DNA of 64,000 nt, taken from NCBI GenBank assembly GCA_041879425.1, contig CP090854.1, forward strand, positions 124,001 through 188,000, written 5' to 3'. The notes under the pieces are model-generated. The model was not told the origin of the DNA, did not search any database, and saw only the letters and a list, made by a program, of their open reading frames with translations. The stretch comes from Vibrio pomeroyi (GTDB lineage Bacteria > Pseudomonadota > Gammaproteobacteria > Enterobacterales > Vibrionaceae). A program made the translations under genes and the position numbers. Position 1 is the first letter of the stretch. Each line of letters starts with the position of its first letter. Shown here one piece after another: positions 38,264-47,550 of this stretch.

Positions 38264-39424
38264 GTGATTCCTTACGGTAAACAAGATATCAATCAGCAAG
38301 ATATTGACGGTGTGTTGGACGTTTTAAAGTCAGATTTTCTAACACAGGGGCCTCAGGTTCCTGCGTTCGAGAGTGCGTTGGTTGAACATACTGGCGTGAG
38401 CCATGCATTGGCAGTTAACAGTGCCACTTCGGCATTGCACATTGCTTGTCTCGCGTTAGGTTTGGGGCAAGGTGACTGGTTGTGGACATCTCCGGTCACT
38501 TTTGTCGCATCTGCAAACTGTGGTTTGTACTGTGGTGCAAAAGTCGACTTTGTCGACATTGACTCAGATACGTACAACATGTGTCCTAAACGTCTTGAAG
38601 AGAAGCTAATTAAAGCAAAATCCGAAGGCAAGCTGCCAAAGGTCGTTGTACCAGTGCATTTGTGCGGACAGCCTTGTGATATGGCTGCCATTGGTAAGCT
38701 GGCAAAAGAGTATGGCTTTAAAGTCATTGAAGATGCGTCACATGCGATTGGTGGCCGTTATAAAGGTCAGCCGATAGGGAATTGCGAATATTCAGACATT
38801 ACGGTGTTTAGTTTCCACCCAGTAAAAATCGTGACAACTGCCGAAGGTGGTGCCGCTCTTACAAACAGTAAAGAGCTGGCTGACAAGATGGCACTATTGC
38901 GTAGTCATGGTATTACGCGAGATTCGGAGTTGATGCGAGGTGAGTCTCATGGTGGTTGGTATTACCAACAGGTAGATCTTGGCTTCAATTATCGCATGAC
39001 AGAGCTGCAAGCGGCGTTGGGCGTGAGCCAGATGCAACGTCTTGACGATTTTGTTTCAGCCCGTCATGTTTTATCAAAACGCTACAATGAAATACTATCG
39101 ACGTTACCTATTGTGCTCCCTCACCAGCTTGAAGATACCTATTCTGGCCTTCATCTGTTCGTCATACGCCTGAAAGTCGATGAAATATCATTAACCCACA
39201 AGCAAGTATTTGATGCTTTGCGTGAAAATGGAATCGGTGTAAATCTGCATTATATTCCTGTGTATACACAGCCGTACTATCAATCTATGGGCTTTTCTGA
39301 AGGTGATTATCCAGAGTCTGAAAGCTATTATAGAGAGGCTATTTCGCTTCCAATGTTTCATATGATGACGACTGAACAGCAGGATCAAGTGAAAATTGTC
39401 TTAGAAAAGGTTCTGCTGTCATGA
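38264..39424 (+). CDS. pseC: UDP-4-amino-4,6-dideoxy-N-acetyl-beta-L-altrosamine transaminase PseC
   Basis: The 386-residue PLP-dependent aminotransferase of the DegT/DnrJ/EryC1 family begins with IPYGKQDINQQDIDGVLDVL. Its PLP-binding Lys lies in VFSFHPVKIVTTAEGG, the usual PseC wording. It aminates the PseB product at C4. It starts at GTG (38264), with GAG 8 bp upstream. The last bases overlap the next gene by 4 bp (ATGA), indicating translational coupling. Confidence 0.93.
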   Translation: MIPYGKQDINQQDIDGVLDVLKSDFLTQGPQVPAFESALVEHTGVSHALAVNSATSALHIACLALGLGQGDWLWTSPVTFVASANCGLYCGAKVDFVDIDSDTYNMCPKRLEEKLIKAKSEGKLPKVVVPVHLCGQPCDMAAIGKLAKEYGFKVIEDASHAIGGRYKGQPIGNCEYSDITVFSFHPVKIVTTAEGGAALTNSKELADKMALLRSHGITRDSELMRGESHGGWYYQQVDLGFNYRMTELQAALGVSQMQRLDDFVSARHVLSKRYNEILSTLPIVLPHQLEDTYSGLHLFVIRLKVDEISLTHKQVFDALRENGIGVNLHYIPVYTQPYYQSMGFSEGDYPESESYYREAISLPMFHMMTTEQQDQVKIVLEKVLLS

Positions 39425-41043
39425 GCGAAGCGAGAATAGTCGTTGCTATTCAAGCCCGAACTAACTCTAGTCGGTTGCCTGGAAAAGTACTATTGCCAAT
39501 TGGTGGTATGCCTATTTCTGTCTTGGCTGCTAAAAGAGCTGGGCGCGATAAGAATTTTGATGTTTGCGTTTTAACGTCGAACGAGTCAACGGATGACTAC
39601 TTGGCTTCAGTACTTACTCAACACTCCGTAGATTGTTTTCGTGGTGATTTAAATAATGTGTTAAGTCGGTTCGTAGAGGCGTTTCAAGGTTATCCTGAAG
39701 ATACAATAGTGGTGCGCTTGACGGCTGATAATGTGTTTCCAGACGCCGAGTTTATCGAAGATGTTATTGCTCAGTTTATTGCTAATGGTCTCGACTACAT
39801 ATGTGCAAATGGGGAACAATCTAATTTACCTTATGGACTTGCAGCGGAAGTTACGCGCTTGGCGTACCTTAGAGAGGCTTTAAGAGCGACGGCTTCTGAT
39901 TTTGATTGTGAACATGTGACCCCTTATATTCGACGAAAGTTTGAGGGGGCCTATTACATGAATCCTCGAACTAAAGAGGATTTGACGGGTTTTCGCTGCA
40001 CTATAGATAGCTTGGATGATTACCTGCAAGTCGCTAAAGTCTTTGAAAATATAGTTGACCCAGTTGCGATACCAGCTTTAGAGCTATGTATGAAGCTAAG
40101 CCCTAAGGCGAGGGCGGACTCAAGAGTCGCCAAACTTGTATTAGGGGGGGCGCAATTAGGGCTCAATTACGGTGTGAACAATAGTATTGGGCAACCTACC
40201 ACCGAAGATGCCCATAGTCTGTTATCGCAAGCCGTTCGTTCGGGTGTTTATTATATAGATACCGCTAGAGCTTATGGTGTCAGTGAAAAAGTCATTGGAG
40301 AGTGGCTCAAGCAAGGGTGGTCTGGCCGTTGTAAAGTGATTACTAAGTTAGATCCTCTTTCTTCATCAAATAAAGATTCAAACTTGGATTTGGTGCGGCT
40401 TTCCGTGCGCAACTCAATCATCAGCTCTTGCCATGCTTTAGGAACTAACACTCTTGATGTATTGATGTTGCATCGAGCTGAACACATGACATTGTGGGAT
40501 GGAATGATTCTGGAAGAATTGTTACATCAACAAGCGCTCGGTACAGTTCAAGAGATAGGTGTTTCGGTTCAGAATCCAATGGAGTTAGAGGCCGCGCTCG
40601 CTAACACTTCAATATCTTTTATCCAACTCCCATTTAATATATTGGATGAAAGGTGGAAGTCCTCGATAGACAAAATCTTAGCTGAAAAGACAAAGCGTAA
40701 CTTAACTATTCACGTAAGAAGTGTTTTTTTACAAGGGTTGTTATTGTCGGATAACCCCACCAGTTGGCTCAATGCTCATGTCGAAAATTACCAAGAAGTG
40801 ATTCAGTGGCTTACTGATACTGCTGCGCAACATAACTGCTCATCTATCTATGAGTTATGTATAAGGCATGCTTGTTCCCAAAGTTGGATTGATGCACTTG
40901 TTCTTGGGTGTGAAAGTCGAGAGCAATTAGAAAACAACATCACAGCGATCAGCTTTGATGCTCCCTCTGTGGCATTTGACGCTTCGTTAAAAGTACCGTT
41001 TAAACTTGAGCAGAAAACACTAAATCCAGCTATGTGGAGTTGA
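39421..41043 (+). CDS. Fusion of SpsF/PseF-type cytidylyltransferase and aldo-keto reductase
   Basis: The N-terminal 225 residues are a SpsF-like CTP transferase (VVAIQARTNSSRLPGKVL, VVRLTADNVFPD), the enzyme type that makes CMP-nonulosonate. From residue 236 (KLVLGGAQLGLNYGV) the protein is an aldo-keto reductase with the full tetrad Asp280, Tyr285, Lys309 and His351. It fills the PseF slot of the operon. The AKR partner is not part of the textbook pathway, so it may reduce a sugar intermediate or make a derivative. A run of seven G at 40144-40150 lies at the domain junction. Overlaps pseC by 4 bp. Confidence 0.85.
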   Translation: MSEARIVVAIQARTNSSRLPGKVLLPIGGMPISVLAAKRAGRDKNFDVCVLTSNESTDDYLASVLTQHSVDCFRGDLNNVLSRFVEAFQGYPEDTIVVRLTADNVFPDAEFIEDVIAQFIANGLDYICANGEQSNLPYGLAAEVTRLAYLREALRATASDFDCEHVTPYIRRKFEGAYYMNPRTKEDLTGFRCTIDSLDDYLQVAKVFENIVDPVAIPALELCMKLSPKARADSRVAKLVLGGAQLGLNYGVNNSIGQPTTEDAHSLLSQAVRSGVYYIDTARAYGVSEKVIGEWLKQGWSGRCKVITKLDPLSSSNKDSNLDLVRLSVRNSIISSCHALGTNTLDVLMLHRAEHMTLWDGMILEELLHQQALGTVQEIGVSVQNPMELEAALANTSISFIQLPFNILDERWKSSIDKILAEKTKRNLTIHVRSVFLQGLLLSDNPTSWLNAHVENYQEVIQWLTDTAAQHNCSSIYELCIRHACSQSWIDALVLGCESREQLENNITAISFDAPSVAFDASLKVPFKLEQKTLNPAMWS

Positions 41044-41047
41044 ACAG

Positions 41048-41833
41048 ATGAAAGATAGTTTATTTAGCCTTGAAGGCAAGTCTGTGTTGATTACAGGTGC
41101 AGTGGGTTACTTAGGAAAAGAAATATGCTTTGGTTTGGCTGAATCTGGCGCTCATGTTTTAGTCAACTCTCGTTCAGAGGTAAAAGCGCAAGAGCTCGTG
41201 AATCAGTTAACGTTAAAAGGATTCAGTGCTGAAGCTGCTGTATTTGACGTTACCGTTCACAAACAAGTCGATGCCTTCTTTGAGAGATACTCAGGACCGT
41301 TGCACGTTATCATCAATAATGCGTATGCTGGAACTGGAGGAACCATTGAGACCTCGACAAGTGAGCAGTACACATCGGCCTACGCCATTACCATCGAATC
41401 GGCGCATCATTTATTTCAGAGAGCGTTACCTTGTTTAAGGTCTGCTGTTAAAGAGTGCGGTGACGCATCTGTTATTAACATCGCATCGATGTACGGTAAA
41501 GTGAGTCCAAACTTAAGTCTTTACAGTGCGCCCGAAGGTTCAAATCCGCCATTTTATGGAGTGGCAAAAGCGGCTTTGATTCAATGGACTAAATATGGAG
41601 CTTGTGAATTCGGCAAAGAGGGCATTCGTTTTAACTCAATATCACCAGGTCCTTTTCCTAACCTGAACAATAACGACCCTGATTTTGTTCAGTCTTTAGC
41701 TGATAAGGTTCCTCTACAAAGAGTAGGTATGGCTTCAGAGTTGAAAGGCCCAGTTGTGTTTTTAGCGAGCTCTGCTAGTTCATTCGTGAATGGAGCCGAT
41801 ATCGCTGCCGATGGTGGTTGGACGGCTTGGTAA
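41048..41833 (+). CDS. SDR family oxidoreductase in the pse operon
   Basis: The 261-residue classical SDR has VLITGAVGYLGKEI, VIINNAYAG (NNAG position), Ser in INIASMYG, and FYGVAKAAL with catalytic Tyr and Lys; it ends in ADGGW. It resembles SDRs annotated as flagellin modification protein PtmA in nonulosonate loci, but the substrate is unknown. It is not one of the six canonical Pse enzymes. Its TAA overlaps the pseG start codon (TAATG), so it is embedded in and coupled to the pathway genes. Confidence 0.85.
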   Translation: MKDSLFSLEGKSVLITGAVGYLGKEICFGLAESGAHVLVNSRSEVKAQELVNQLTLKGFSAEAAVFDVTVHKQVDAFFERYSGPLHVIINNAYAGTGGTIETSTSEQYTSAYAITIESAHHLFQRALPCLRSAVKECGDASVINIASMYGKVSPNLSLYSAPEGSNPPFYGVAKAALIQWTKYGACEFGKEGIRFNSISPGPFPNLNNNDPDFVQSLADKVPLQRVGMASELKGPVVFLASSASSFVNGADIAADGGWTAW

Positions 41834-42903
41834 TGAAAGTTGTTATAAGAGTGGATGCTTCACTGCATATTAGTAGTGGTCACGTCATGCGCTGTTTAGT
41901 TCTTGCGGATGCATTAAAAAGACAGGGCTATTCAATCTATTTTGCATGTCTACCTCAACCAGGGGACATGATTACATATATCCGTGATAGAGGTTTTGAC
42001 GTATTAGAGTTGACTCCCTCTTGCCTACAAATGACTCCCTCCCATAGCGCTGATTATAAAGCTTGGCTTCAACGTAGCGTTGAAGAAGATGCAAATGACT
42101 TTCTATCTAAAGTTGATTATTCCGAGTGGGTGATTGTGGATCACTATGCGCTGGACCATGAATGGGAAAGTATCGTTATTGGTAAGCTGTCATGCGCTAT
42201 TTTATCGATTGATGACCTTAACCGTGAACACTGTAGTGATATCATTCTCGACCAAAACCTATGGCCGAACATTTCAAAAAGATATTCGAATTGTTCTGCT
42301 ACCAAGCTCCTTGGTCCTGAATATGCTCTTTTAAGAGAGAGCTTTTCAACATTGCGGGATTCGCCCCGAGATTCAATATCTAATCAACTCTTAGTCTTTT
42401 TTGGTGGAACAGATCCTACAAATGAGTGCGAGAAGTTTATTCTTGCAGCAAATGAGTTTAAGAGGCTCCCGTTTAATACTATTTTGATCACGGGGAGAAT
42501 CAACCCTCGTTTTGATGCTTTGATGAAGCTTAATCAAAAGAGCAATGTTTCTATATACAAAAATTTAGAAAGTTTTGATTTATCTTTAAGTAATAGCAAA
42601 TATGCAATTGGCGCATCAGGAGTAAGTAACTGGGAGCGGTTTTGTCTTAGAGTTCCTGCCTCGATAGTTTCCGTAGCAGAGAATCAAGTCATACTTTCAA
42701 ATCACTTGTCAGATTTAGGGTTTGTTGAATACTTAGGTGAAGGTATAACGACGAGTACCGATACTTATGCACTTGAGCTAGCGCGTTTATGTGAAAGGTG
42801 GGATTACATCAAACCTTTTAGTGATTTTGAAGTTGATGGCTTCGGTGCGAATAAGGTCGCTCAAACAATGGAGAGCTTTTGTCGTGAAACAAAGAGTGAT
42901 TAA
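41833..42903 (+). CDS. pseG: UDP-2,4-diacetamido-2,4,6-trideoxy-beta-L-altropyranose hydrolase PseG
   Basis: The 356-residue GT-B-fold hydrolase releases UDP from the diacetamido altrose sugar. The N-terminal RVDASLHISSGHVMRCLVLA contains the conserved His, and LVFFGGTDPTNE opens the second domain, followed by GASGVSNWERF. ATG at 41833 overlaps the SDR stop. Compared with the start of the operon this gene is more AT-rich. pseH overlaps its end by 20 bp. Confidence 0.92.
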   Translation: MKVVIRVDASLHISSGHVMRCLVLADALKRQGYSIYFACLPQPGDMITYIRDRGFDVLELTPSCLQMTPSHSADYKAWLQRSVEEDANDFLSKVDYSEWVIVDHYALDHEWESIVIGKLSCAILSIDDLNREHCSDIILDQNLWPNISKRYSNCSATKLLGPEYALLRESFSTLRDSPRDSISNQLLVFFGGTDPTNECEKFILAANEFKRLPFNTILITGRINPRFDALMKLNQKSNVSIYKNLESFDLSLSNSKYAIGASGVSNWERFCLRVPASIVSVAENQVILSNHLSDLGFVEYLGEGITTSTDTYALELARLCERWDYIKPFSDFEVDGFGANKVAQTMESFCRETKSD

Positions 42904-43441
42904 ATTTAGGCTAGTTGAAGAAAATGATTTAGAAGAAATTCTTGCTTGGAGAAACTCTCCAGATGTTAGAAAAAATATGTACACCTCTCATGAAATCACT
43001 ATGGATGAGCATAAGTCATGGTTTTCTAGCATGTGCAAGGATAGTTCAAAAGAATATTTTCTAGCAGAGTTAAATGGAGAGCCATCAGGTGTTGTTGGGT
43101 TTACTGATATAAACCGAATCCCTGGAATCGCTTCTTGGGCATTTTATGCGTCGCCCAATGCTGTAAGAGGTACAGGATCTTTAATGGAATATCGAGCTCT
43201 AGAGCATGCATTTACTGAATTAGATTTGCACAAATTACGCTGTGAGGTTTTAGGCTTTAATCAACCAGTGGTGAAATTACACTCCAAATTTGGCTTTAAA
43301 GTTGAAGGTACTCATCGAGATGCTTTCTTCAATGGGACTGAATATCACGATGTAGTACATTTGGGTATCTTTTCAGATGAGTGGAAAGGTATTAGAAACC
43401 TTATGAAAGATAAATTGAGAGTATACGAAGAGAATGAATAA
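42884..43441 (+). CDS. pseH: UDP-4-amino-4,6-dideoxy-N-acetyl-beta-L-altrosamine N-acetyltransferase PseH
   Basis: The 185-residue GNAT acetyltransferase starts with KFRLVEENDLEEILAWRNSP and contains the acetyl-CoA loop region near PNAVRGTGSLMEYRALEHAF and EVLGFNQPVVKLHSKFGF, matching PseH. It N-acetylates the PseC product. The start is taken as GTG at 42884 with GGAGAG about 8 bp upstream; another GTG four codons later is possible. Overlaps pseG and pseI. Confidence 0.9.
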   Translation: MKQRVIKFRLVEENDLEEILAWRNSPDVRKNMYTSHEITMDEHKSWFSSMCKDSSKEYFLAELNGEPSGVVGFTDINRIPGIASWAFYASPNAVRGTGSLMEYRALEHAFTELDLHKLRCEVLGFNQPVVKLHSKFGFKVEGTHRDAFFNGTEYHDVVHLGIFSDEWKGIRNLMKDKLRVYEENE

Positions 43442-44483
43442 AAACATATACATCGATAATCGAGAAATTGGTCCTAATTGTCCTCCATATATTATTGCTG
43501 AACTTTCTGCTAACCATAATGGCGATATAAATCGTGCTTTTCAGATTATGGAAGAAGCAAAAAAAGCAGGTGCTGATGCGATTAAACTTCAAACCTATAC
43601 CCATGAAACTATCACTATGGATAGTGACTCGGAAGAGTTTCAAATTCATGGCGGCTTATGGGATGGGCAAACTCTGTATGAGTTGTATAAAGAAGCGCAT
43701 ATGCCTTGGGAATGGCATAAGCCTTTGTTTGAAAAAGCAAAAGAATTAGGTGTTACAATCTTTAGCTCACCTTTTGACTTCACAGCTGTAGACCTATTAG
43801 AGGAACTTGACGCACCTGCTTACAAAATTGCGTCTTTTGAAGTGGTTGATTTACCCTTGATTAAGCGTGTAGCTCAAACCGGTAAGCCGATGATTATTTC
43901 AACCGGAATGGCCAACGAGGAAGAGATTGCAGAAGCAGTAAAAACAGCAAGAGACAATGGGTGTACTGAATTAGTTGTACTGCACTGTGTAAGTGGATAT
44001 CCAGCACCAGCTGAACAATACAATTTAAAAACTATTGCCGATATATCACAACGATTCGAAGTCTTGTCAGGCCTTTCTGATCACACGATTGACAATGCTA
44101 CTGCGGTTGCCTCAGTGACTCTAGGTGCGTGTTTGATAGAAAAGCATGTCACGATGGATCGAAATGGTGGTGGTGCCGATGATAGTTTTTCTCTTGAACC
44201 TCATGAGCTTGCTGAGCTTTGTAAAGATACTAAAACGGCTTGGCAAGCAATGGGACAAGTCAACTACGAAAGAACAGAAGCTGAAAAAGGTAATGTTAAG
44301 TTTCGTCGCTCTTTATATGTGGTAAAAGACATAGCGAAAGGTGAATTGTTGACCCCTGAAAACATTAGGAGTATCAGACCTGGTTTTGGCTTGGCACCAA
44401 AATACTATGAAGACGTTCTAGGAAAAAAAGCTCTAATTAAGATAAATTCAGGAACTCCCTTATCCTTGAATTTACTAATTTAA
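43434..44483 (+). CDS. pseI: Pseudaminic acid synthase PseI
   Basis: PseI condenses the hexose product of PseG with phosphoenolpyruvate to give pseudaminic acid. The 349-residue NeuB-family enzyme has a TIM-barrel domain (AELSANHNGDINRAF, KLQTYTHETIT, YKIASFEVVDLPL, GLSDHTIDN) and a C-terminal SAF domain (about 285-349; RRSLYVVKDIAKGELLT). The TYTHETIT segment is typical of PseI rather than NeuB. Last plus-strand gene of the operon, convergent with the next gene with a 5-bp gap. Confidence 0.94.
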   Translation: MNKNIYIDNREIGPNCPPYIIAELSANHNGDINRAFQIMEEAKKAGADAIKLQTYTHETITMDSDSEEFQIHGGLWDGQTLYELYKEAHMPWEWHKPLFEKAKELGVTIFSSPFDFTAVDLLEELDAPAYKIASFEVVDLPLIKRVAQTGKPMIISTGMANEEEIAEAVKTARDNGCTELVVLHCVSGYPAPAEQYNLKTIADISQRFEVLSGLSDHTIDNATAVASVTLGACLIEKHVTMDRNGGGADDSFSLEPHELAELCKDTKTAWQAMGQVNYERTEAEKGNVKFRRSLYVVKDIAKGELLTPENIRSIRPGFGLAPKYYEDVLGKKALIKINSGTPLSLNLLI

Positions 44484-44488
44484 ATACG

Positions 44489-45595
44489 TCAATTGATGTT
44501 AGATAGCCTTAAAGATATTAATTTTTTGAGGCTATTTTCATCATGTTCCAATTCAACTAATATTTTCACGAAATTATGAACGTCACTGTCGGGGATTAAC
44601 TTATAGATACAACAATAATCTTCCATACCAATGCCAGCAGATGAATTAATAGATATTATATTTACCTTATCAATGCTAGATAGTAAATAGAGTTCCAATG
44701 GCAATTTGTTTGATAAGAAGGTTACACCTTCTTCTTTGAGTATTGAGTAGTCTAGTTGGTCTTCTTTTGGGTGAAGCTTTAATATTGGTTCGAACCCCTG
44801 AGCTCTACTTTCGGATATTATTAAATCATAAACTTTATAAAAGAAATTATTATCGGCAAGCTTGCCTCTTAATTTGTTGAATATTGGTTGTGTTGCGATG
44901 ATCAGTGTCTTTTTGTTTAAATTGTGAGTACTTTCAAACTTAAAGCATCGCTGAATACATGATATGTTTCCTTTATCTTTCGATAGAAGTAATTTTTTTC
45001 CTTTGTGTTTAACTGAAGTTGGAAGTCTTTCTGGATGGATGACATAGATATTTTCACATTGCTTTCTTTCACCAAACACATGAAAGTTAGGTGTTTGGTT
45101 AGATAAGAAACGAACGGCTTTCTTTGCCTTGCTGTCTATTTTATGCTCAACATAATTTCCCATTCCATCTTCAATTATAGAGTATGAATTTGTTAGTAGT
45201 CTAAATAATCTAGACATTTTATTATTGTCATTGAATAAGAAAAGTCTATTTATAGGCTCACTTAAATCTAGATCTTTGTTGTTTTCTAAAATTGCGTTTA
45301 TCAATATGGTTTTCAAGAAGCTAGGTATTACCCACCCTCGCATAGAGAAAAATAATATACATCTACCAATATGTCCGATATTTTTAATATGATTTACTAG
45401 CGACTCTCGATTCATCAAGACTAAATTTATATTGCTTGGTAATTGAGTGATGTCAATTTCTTTTGGATTAACGCCTTGAAAATCGTAGAAATAAATTATA
45501 GTCGACGGATTTGGCTCATCTTGCGCCTTATACAGGCTAAGTAATAAGTGTCTTACCGTTGAGCAGACATAAATATCTTTATGTACAGGTATCAT
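44489..45595 (-). CDS. Sialyltransferase-like glycosyltransferase, candidate nonulosonate transferase
   Basis: The 368-residue protein is not close to a named enzyme I know, but it has the three bacterial sialyltransferase signatures in order: E-D-G at 142-144 (SIIEDGMGNY, catalytic), H-P at 275-276 (LKLHPKED, CMP binding) and S-S at 318-319 (SINSSAG). These occur in families GT52, GT38/polysialyltransferase and GT80. Its place next to pseI suggests that it moves CMP-pseudaminic acid (or a derivative) onto the LPS. AT-rich relative to neighbours. Overlaps the upstream GT25 gene by 4 bp. Confidence 0.72.
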   Translation of the reverse strand: MIPVHKDIYVCSTVRHLLLSLYKAQDEPNPSTIIYFYDFQGVNPKEIDITQLPSNINLVLMNRESLVNHIKNIGHIGRCILFFSMRGWVIPSFLKTILINAILENNKDLDLSEPINRLFLFNDNNKMSRLFRLLTNSYSIIEDGMGNYVEHKIDSKAKKAVRFLSNQTPNFHVFGERKQCENIYVIHPERLPTSVKHKGKKLLLSKDKGNISCIQRCFKFESTHNLNKKTLIIATQPIFNKLRGKLADNNFFYKVYDLIISESRAQGFEPILKLHPKEDQLDYSILKEEGVTFLSNKLPLELYLLSSIDKVNIISINSSAGIGMEDYCCIYKLIPDSDVHNFVKILVELEHDENSLKKLISLRLSNIN

Positions 45596-46344
45596 GATTT
45601 TTTTCTCGTAAAATTGAACTTTACGTTATGAAAATGACGTTGAATAGTTTCGCTTAAATTGAACCATTCACGCTTACACTTCTTAATAAAACTTCGGGTA
45701 GTGGTGCGCTTAGCATAGCCAATGTCTGAGTCGAACTTAGGATCATTAGTTAAACAAGGCTCTTCAGTTCCATAGCATTCAACACCATGTTTCCAGAATC
45801 GATCCATGTAAATATCGACGGCCATATACCATTCATTTGAATTATTAAGTAGTTTCTTTGCGCCTAAGGGCGTTAGAAAATAACCTGTAGCACTCATATG
45901 ACCTTTAGTAAACTTATGTATGCTAGTTGAGCTACACTCAAAGATAGAATAAGAACTAAATTTACGGCGCTTATTGTTAAATAACCGAACACATTCTATA
46001 TGCTTAGGAACTTCATGAATATCCTGTATAAAATTAAGAAACTTCTCTTTAAATAAAAGTGCATCATCTTCGATTACAATTATTGGCTGATTTATTTCAA
46101 TGCACTTTTGCCATAATAAATAATGGCTTGCATAACACCCTAACTGACCAGCGCTTAGTGTTTTTGCTCGGTATGTTTGGCTTAAATCATCATTATAACG
46201 GTTGAGCAACGGGTGAGGGGGAGATGTTCTGCCATCTACGGCAGAAAAAAGCTCAAAAGGAAGAGATAATTCATCTAGTTGACGACTAATGTTATCTTTT
46301 CTTTCTGTGGAAGATTCTAAATTTATGACAAAGATTTTAGTCAT
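45592..46344 (-). CDS. Glycosyltransferase family 25
   Basis: The 250-residue protein starts IFVINLESSTERKDNISRQL and has LSAGQLGCYASHYLLWQKC and VIEDDALLF (the DxD-like acidic motif). These are the marks of family 25 LPS glycosyltransferases such as LgtB/LpsA, which add galactose or glucose. Overlaps the ligase gene by 8 bp and the sialyltransferase-like gene by 4 bp, so the three genes are one unit. AT-rich. Confidence 0.87.
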   Translation of the reverse strand: MTKIFVINLESSTERKDNISRQLDELSLPFELFSAVDGRTSPPHPLLNRYNDDLSQTYRAKTLSAGQLGCYASHYLLWQKCIEINQPIIVIEDDALLFKEKFLNFIQDIHEVPKHIECVRLFNNKRRKFSSYSIFECSSTSIHKFTKGHMSATGYFLTPLGAKKLLNNSNEWYMAVDIYMDRFWKHGVECYGTEEPCLTNDPKFDSDIGYAKRTTTRSFIKKCKREWFNLSETIQRHFHNVKFNFTRKKS

Positions 46345-47539
46345 TGGTAACTCTCTTACATCTTGAGCAAATAGGGATTAAGAGTAATAAATACAGTATT
46401 AAAGGTTGTGGGTGGTTAAAAGGAACATCGGTCAAACCGGCAAAGAAGAAAAGAGATGTTGCTCCAATAACAATAAATTTTTCATAAATCAATAAATGAT
46501 TTAAAGCTAGTAGTGGAAAAACGAGTAATCCGCTAAGTAACAATAGTCCTACTATTCCTGATTTAACTAACTTGTCAATAATTTGATTATGATAATGGCT
46601 AGATGCATAATAATAAATAAAATGAGATATAGTATTATTATCTAGTTTCTCTTTTAATATTTTATTATAGCTTTCGCCATGACCTTGGCCTATTATAGGG
46701 CTTTGCGTATAAAACTCTGGTGCTAACTTCCATAACTGAAGCCTCCATCCAATAGACGTGTCATAATTCCCAGATTTTATATTATTAATTTCATAAACGG
46801 TATGGTTGTATCTCTGGCTTATTTTGTCCTTAAATAAAATCAAACTAGCTGAAAGTAAAATAGCAGTTATAGTTGTGAAAAATAAAACTTGATATTTAGA
46901 TGGCTTGTTTGTCACGCACCTGAAAAATATTATGAGAGAAATGCTTAACAATAAAGCTAGCCAAACCCCTCGAGCTTCGCTCAAAAGAATAGGGGGCAGG
47001 TAGAGTAGCGTTGTGAAAGTGTTAATTAACTTATTCTTAAATGTTGAGTTTTCTATTGCTAGAGAGAAAGCAGCGATAAAGAGTAAAGCAGAAGCGGTAG
47101 CATAAGGAATTGGGTTAATGTACCCAGCATCACGTTCAATACCGACATATACGTTAAAATAAAGACTATTGGCACATATAAACAAGCCACCAGTTAAAAG
47201 GATACAACGAATTGTTTTCTTTTGCAGTAACTCGTTAGGGAAAAATAATAGAAATAATGTTATACCAATTAATGCTCTAAGTTCTCTAGAACTTGCGCCA
47301 TGATAATAATAGCTGAATATTGAATATAGACATAAGGTACACAACATCCATATGAAAGGATGACGTAAATTTTGTACTATAATGGTTTTTTTGAATAAAA
47401 TAATACTGACTATAATACTAACCAAAATAAATGGGATTAATTTTTTATCACCATCACCTAATATCATCATACCAGTAACAGAGAAAAAATATGGTAATAC
47501 TAATAAAACAGTATATATATGATTTTTTTTAATTATCAT
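46337..47539 (-). CDS. waaL: O-antigen ligase family protein (WaaL/Wzy_C)
   Basis: The 400-residue integral membrane protein has about 10-12 spans and a large periplasmic loop containing the conserved IIGQGHGESYNKIL region with a downstream His (SSHYHNQIIDKLVKSGIVG), and EARGVWLALLL. These fit the Wzy_C superfamily (WaaL O-antigen ligase). Ligase rather than polymerase is inferred from its place in the core locus; the EpsG-like gene at 62.5 kb is the likely polymerase. AT-rich. Confidence 0.8.
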   Translation of the reverse strand: MIIKKNHIYTVLLVLPYFFSVTGMMILGDGDKKLIPFILVSIIVSIILFKKTIIVQNLRHPFIWMLCTLCLYSIFSYYYHGASSRELRALIGITLFLLFFPNELLQKKTIRCILLTGGLFICANSLYFNVYVGIERDAGYINPIPYATASALLFIAAFSLAIENSTFKNKLINTFTTLLYLPPILLSEARGVWLALLLSISLIIFFRCVTNKPSKYQVLFFTTITAILLSASLILFKDKISQRYNHTVYEINNIKSGNYDTSIGWRLQLWKLAPEFYTQSPIIGQGHGESYNKILKEKLDNNTISHFIYYYASSHYHNQIIDKLVKSGIVGLLLLSGLLVFPLLALNHLLIYEKFIVIGATSLFFFAGLTDVPFNHPQPLILYLLLLIPICSRCKRVTND

Positions 47540-47550
47540 CGCTTTGTATG

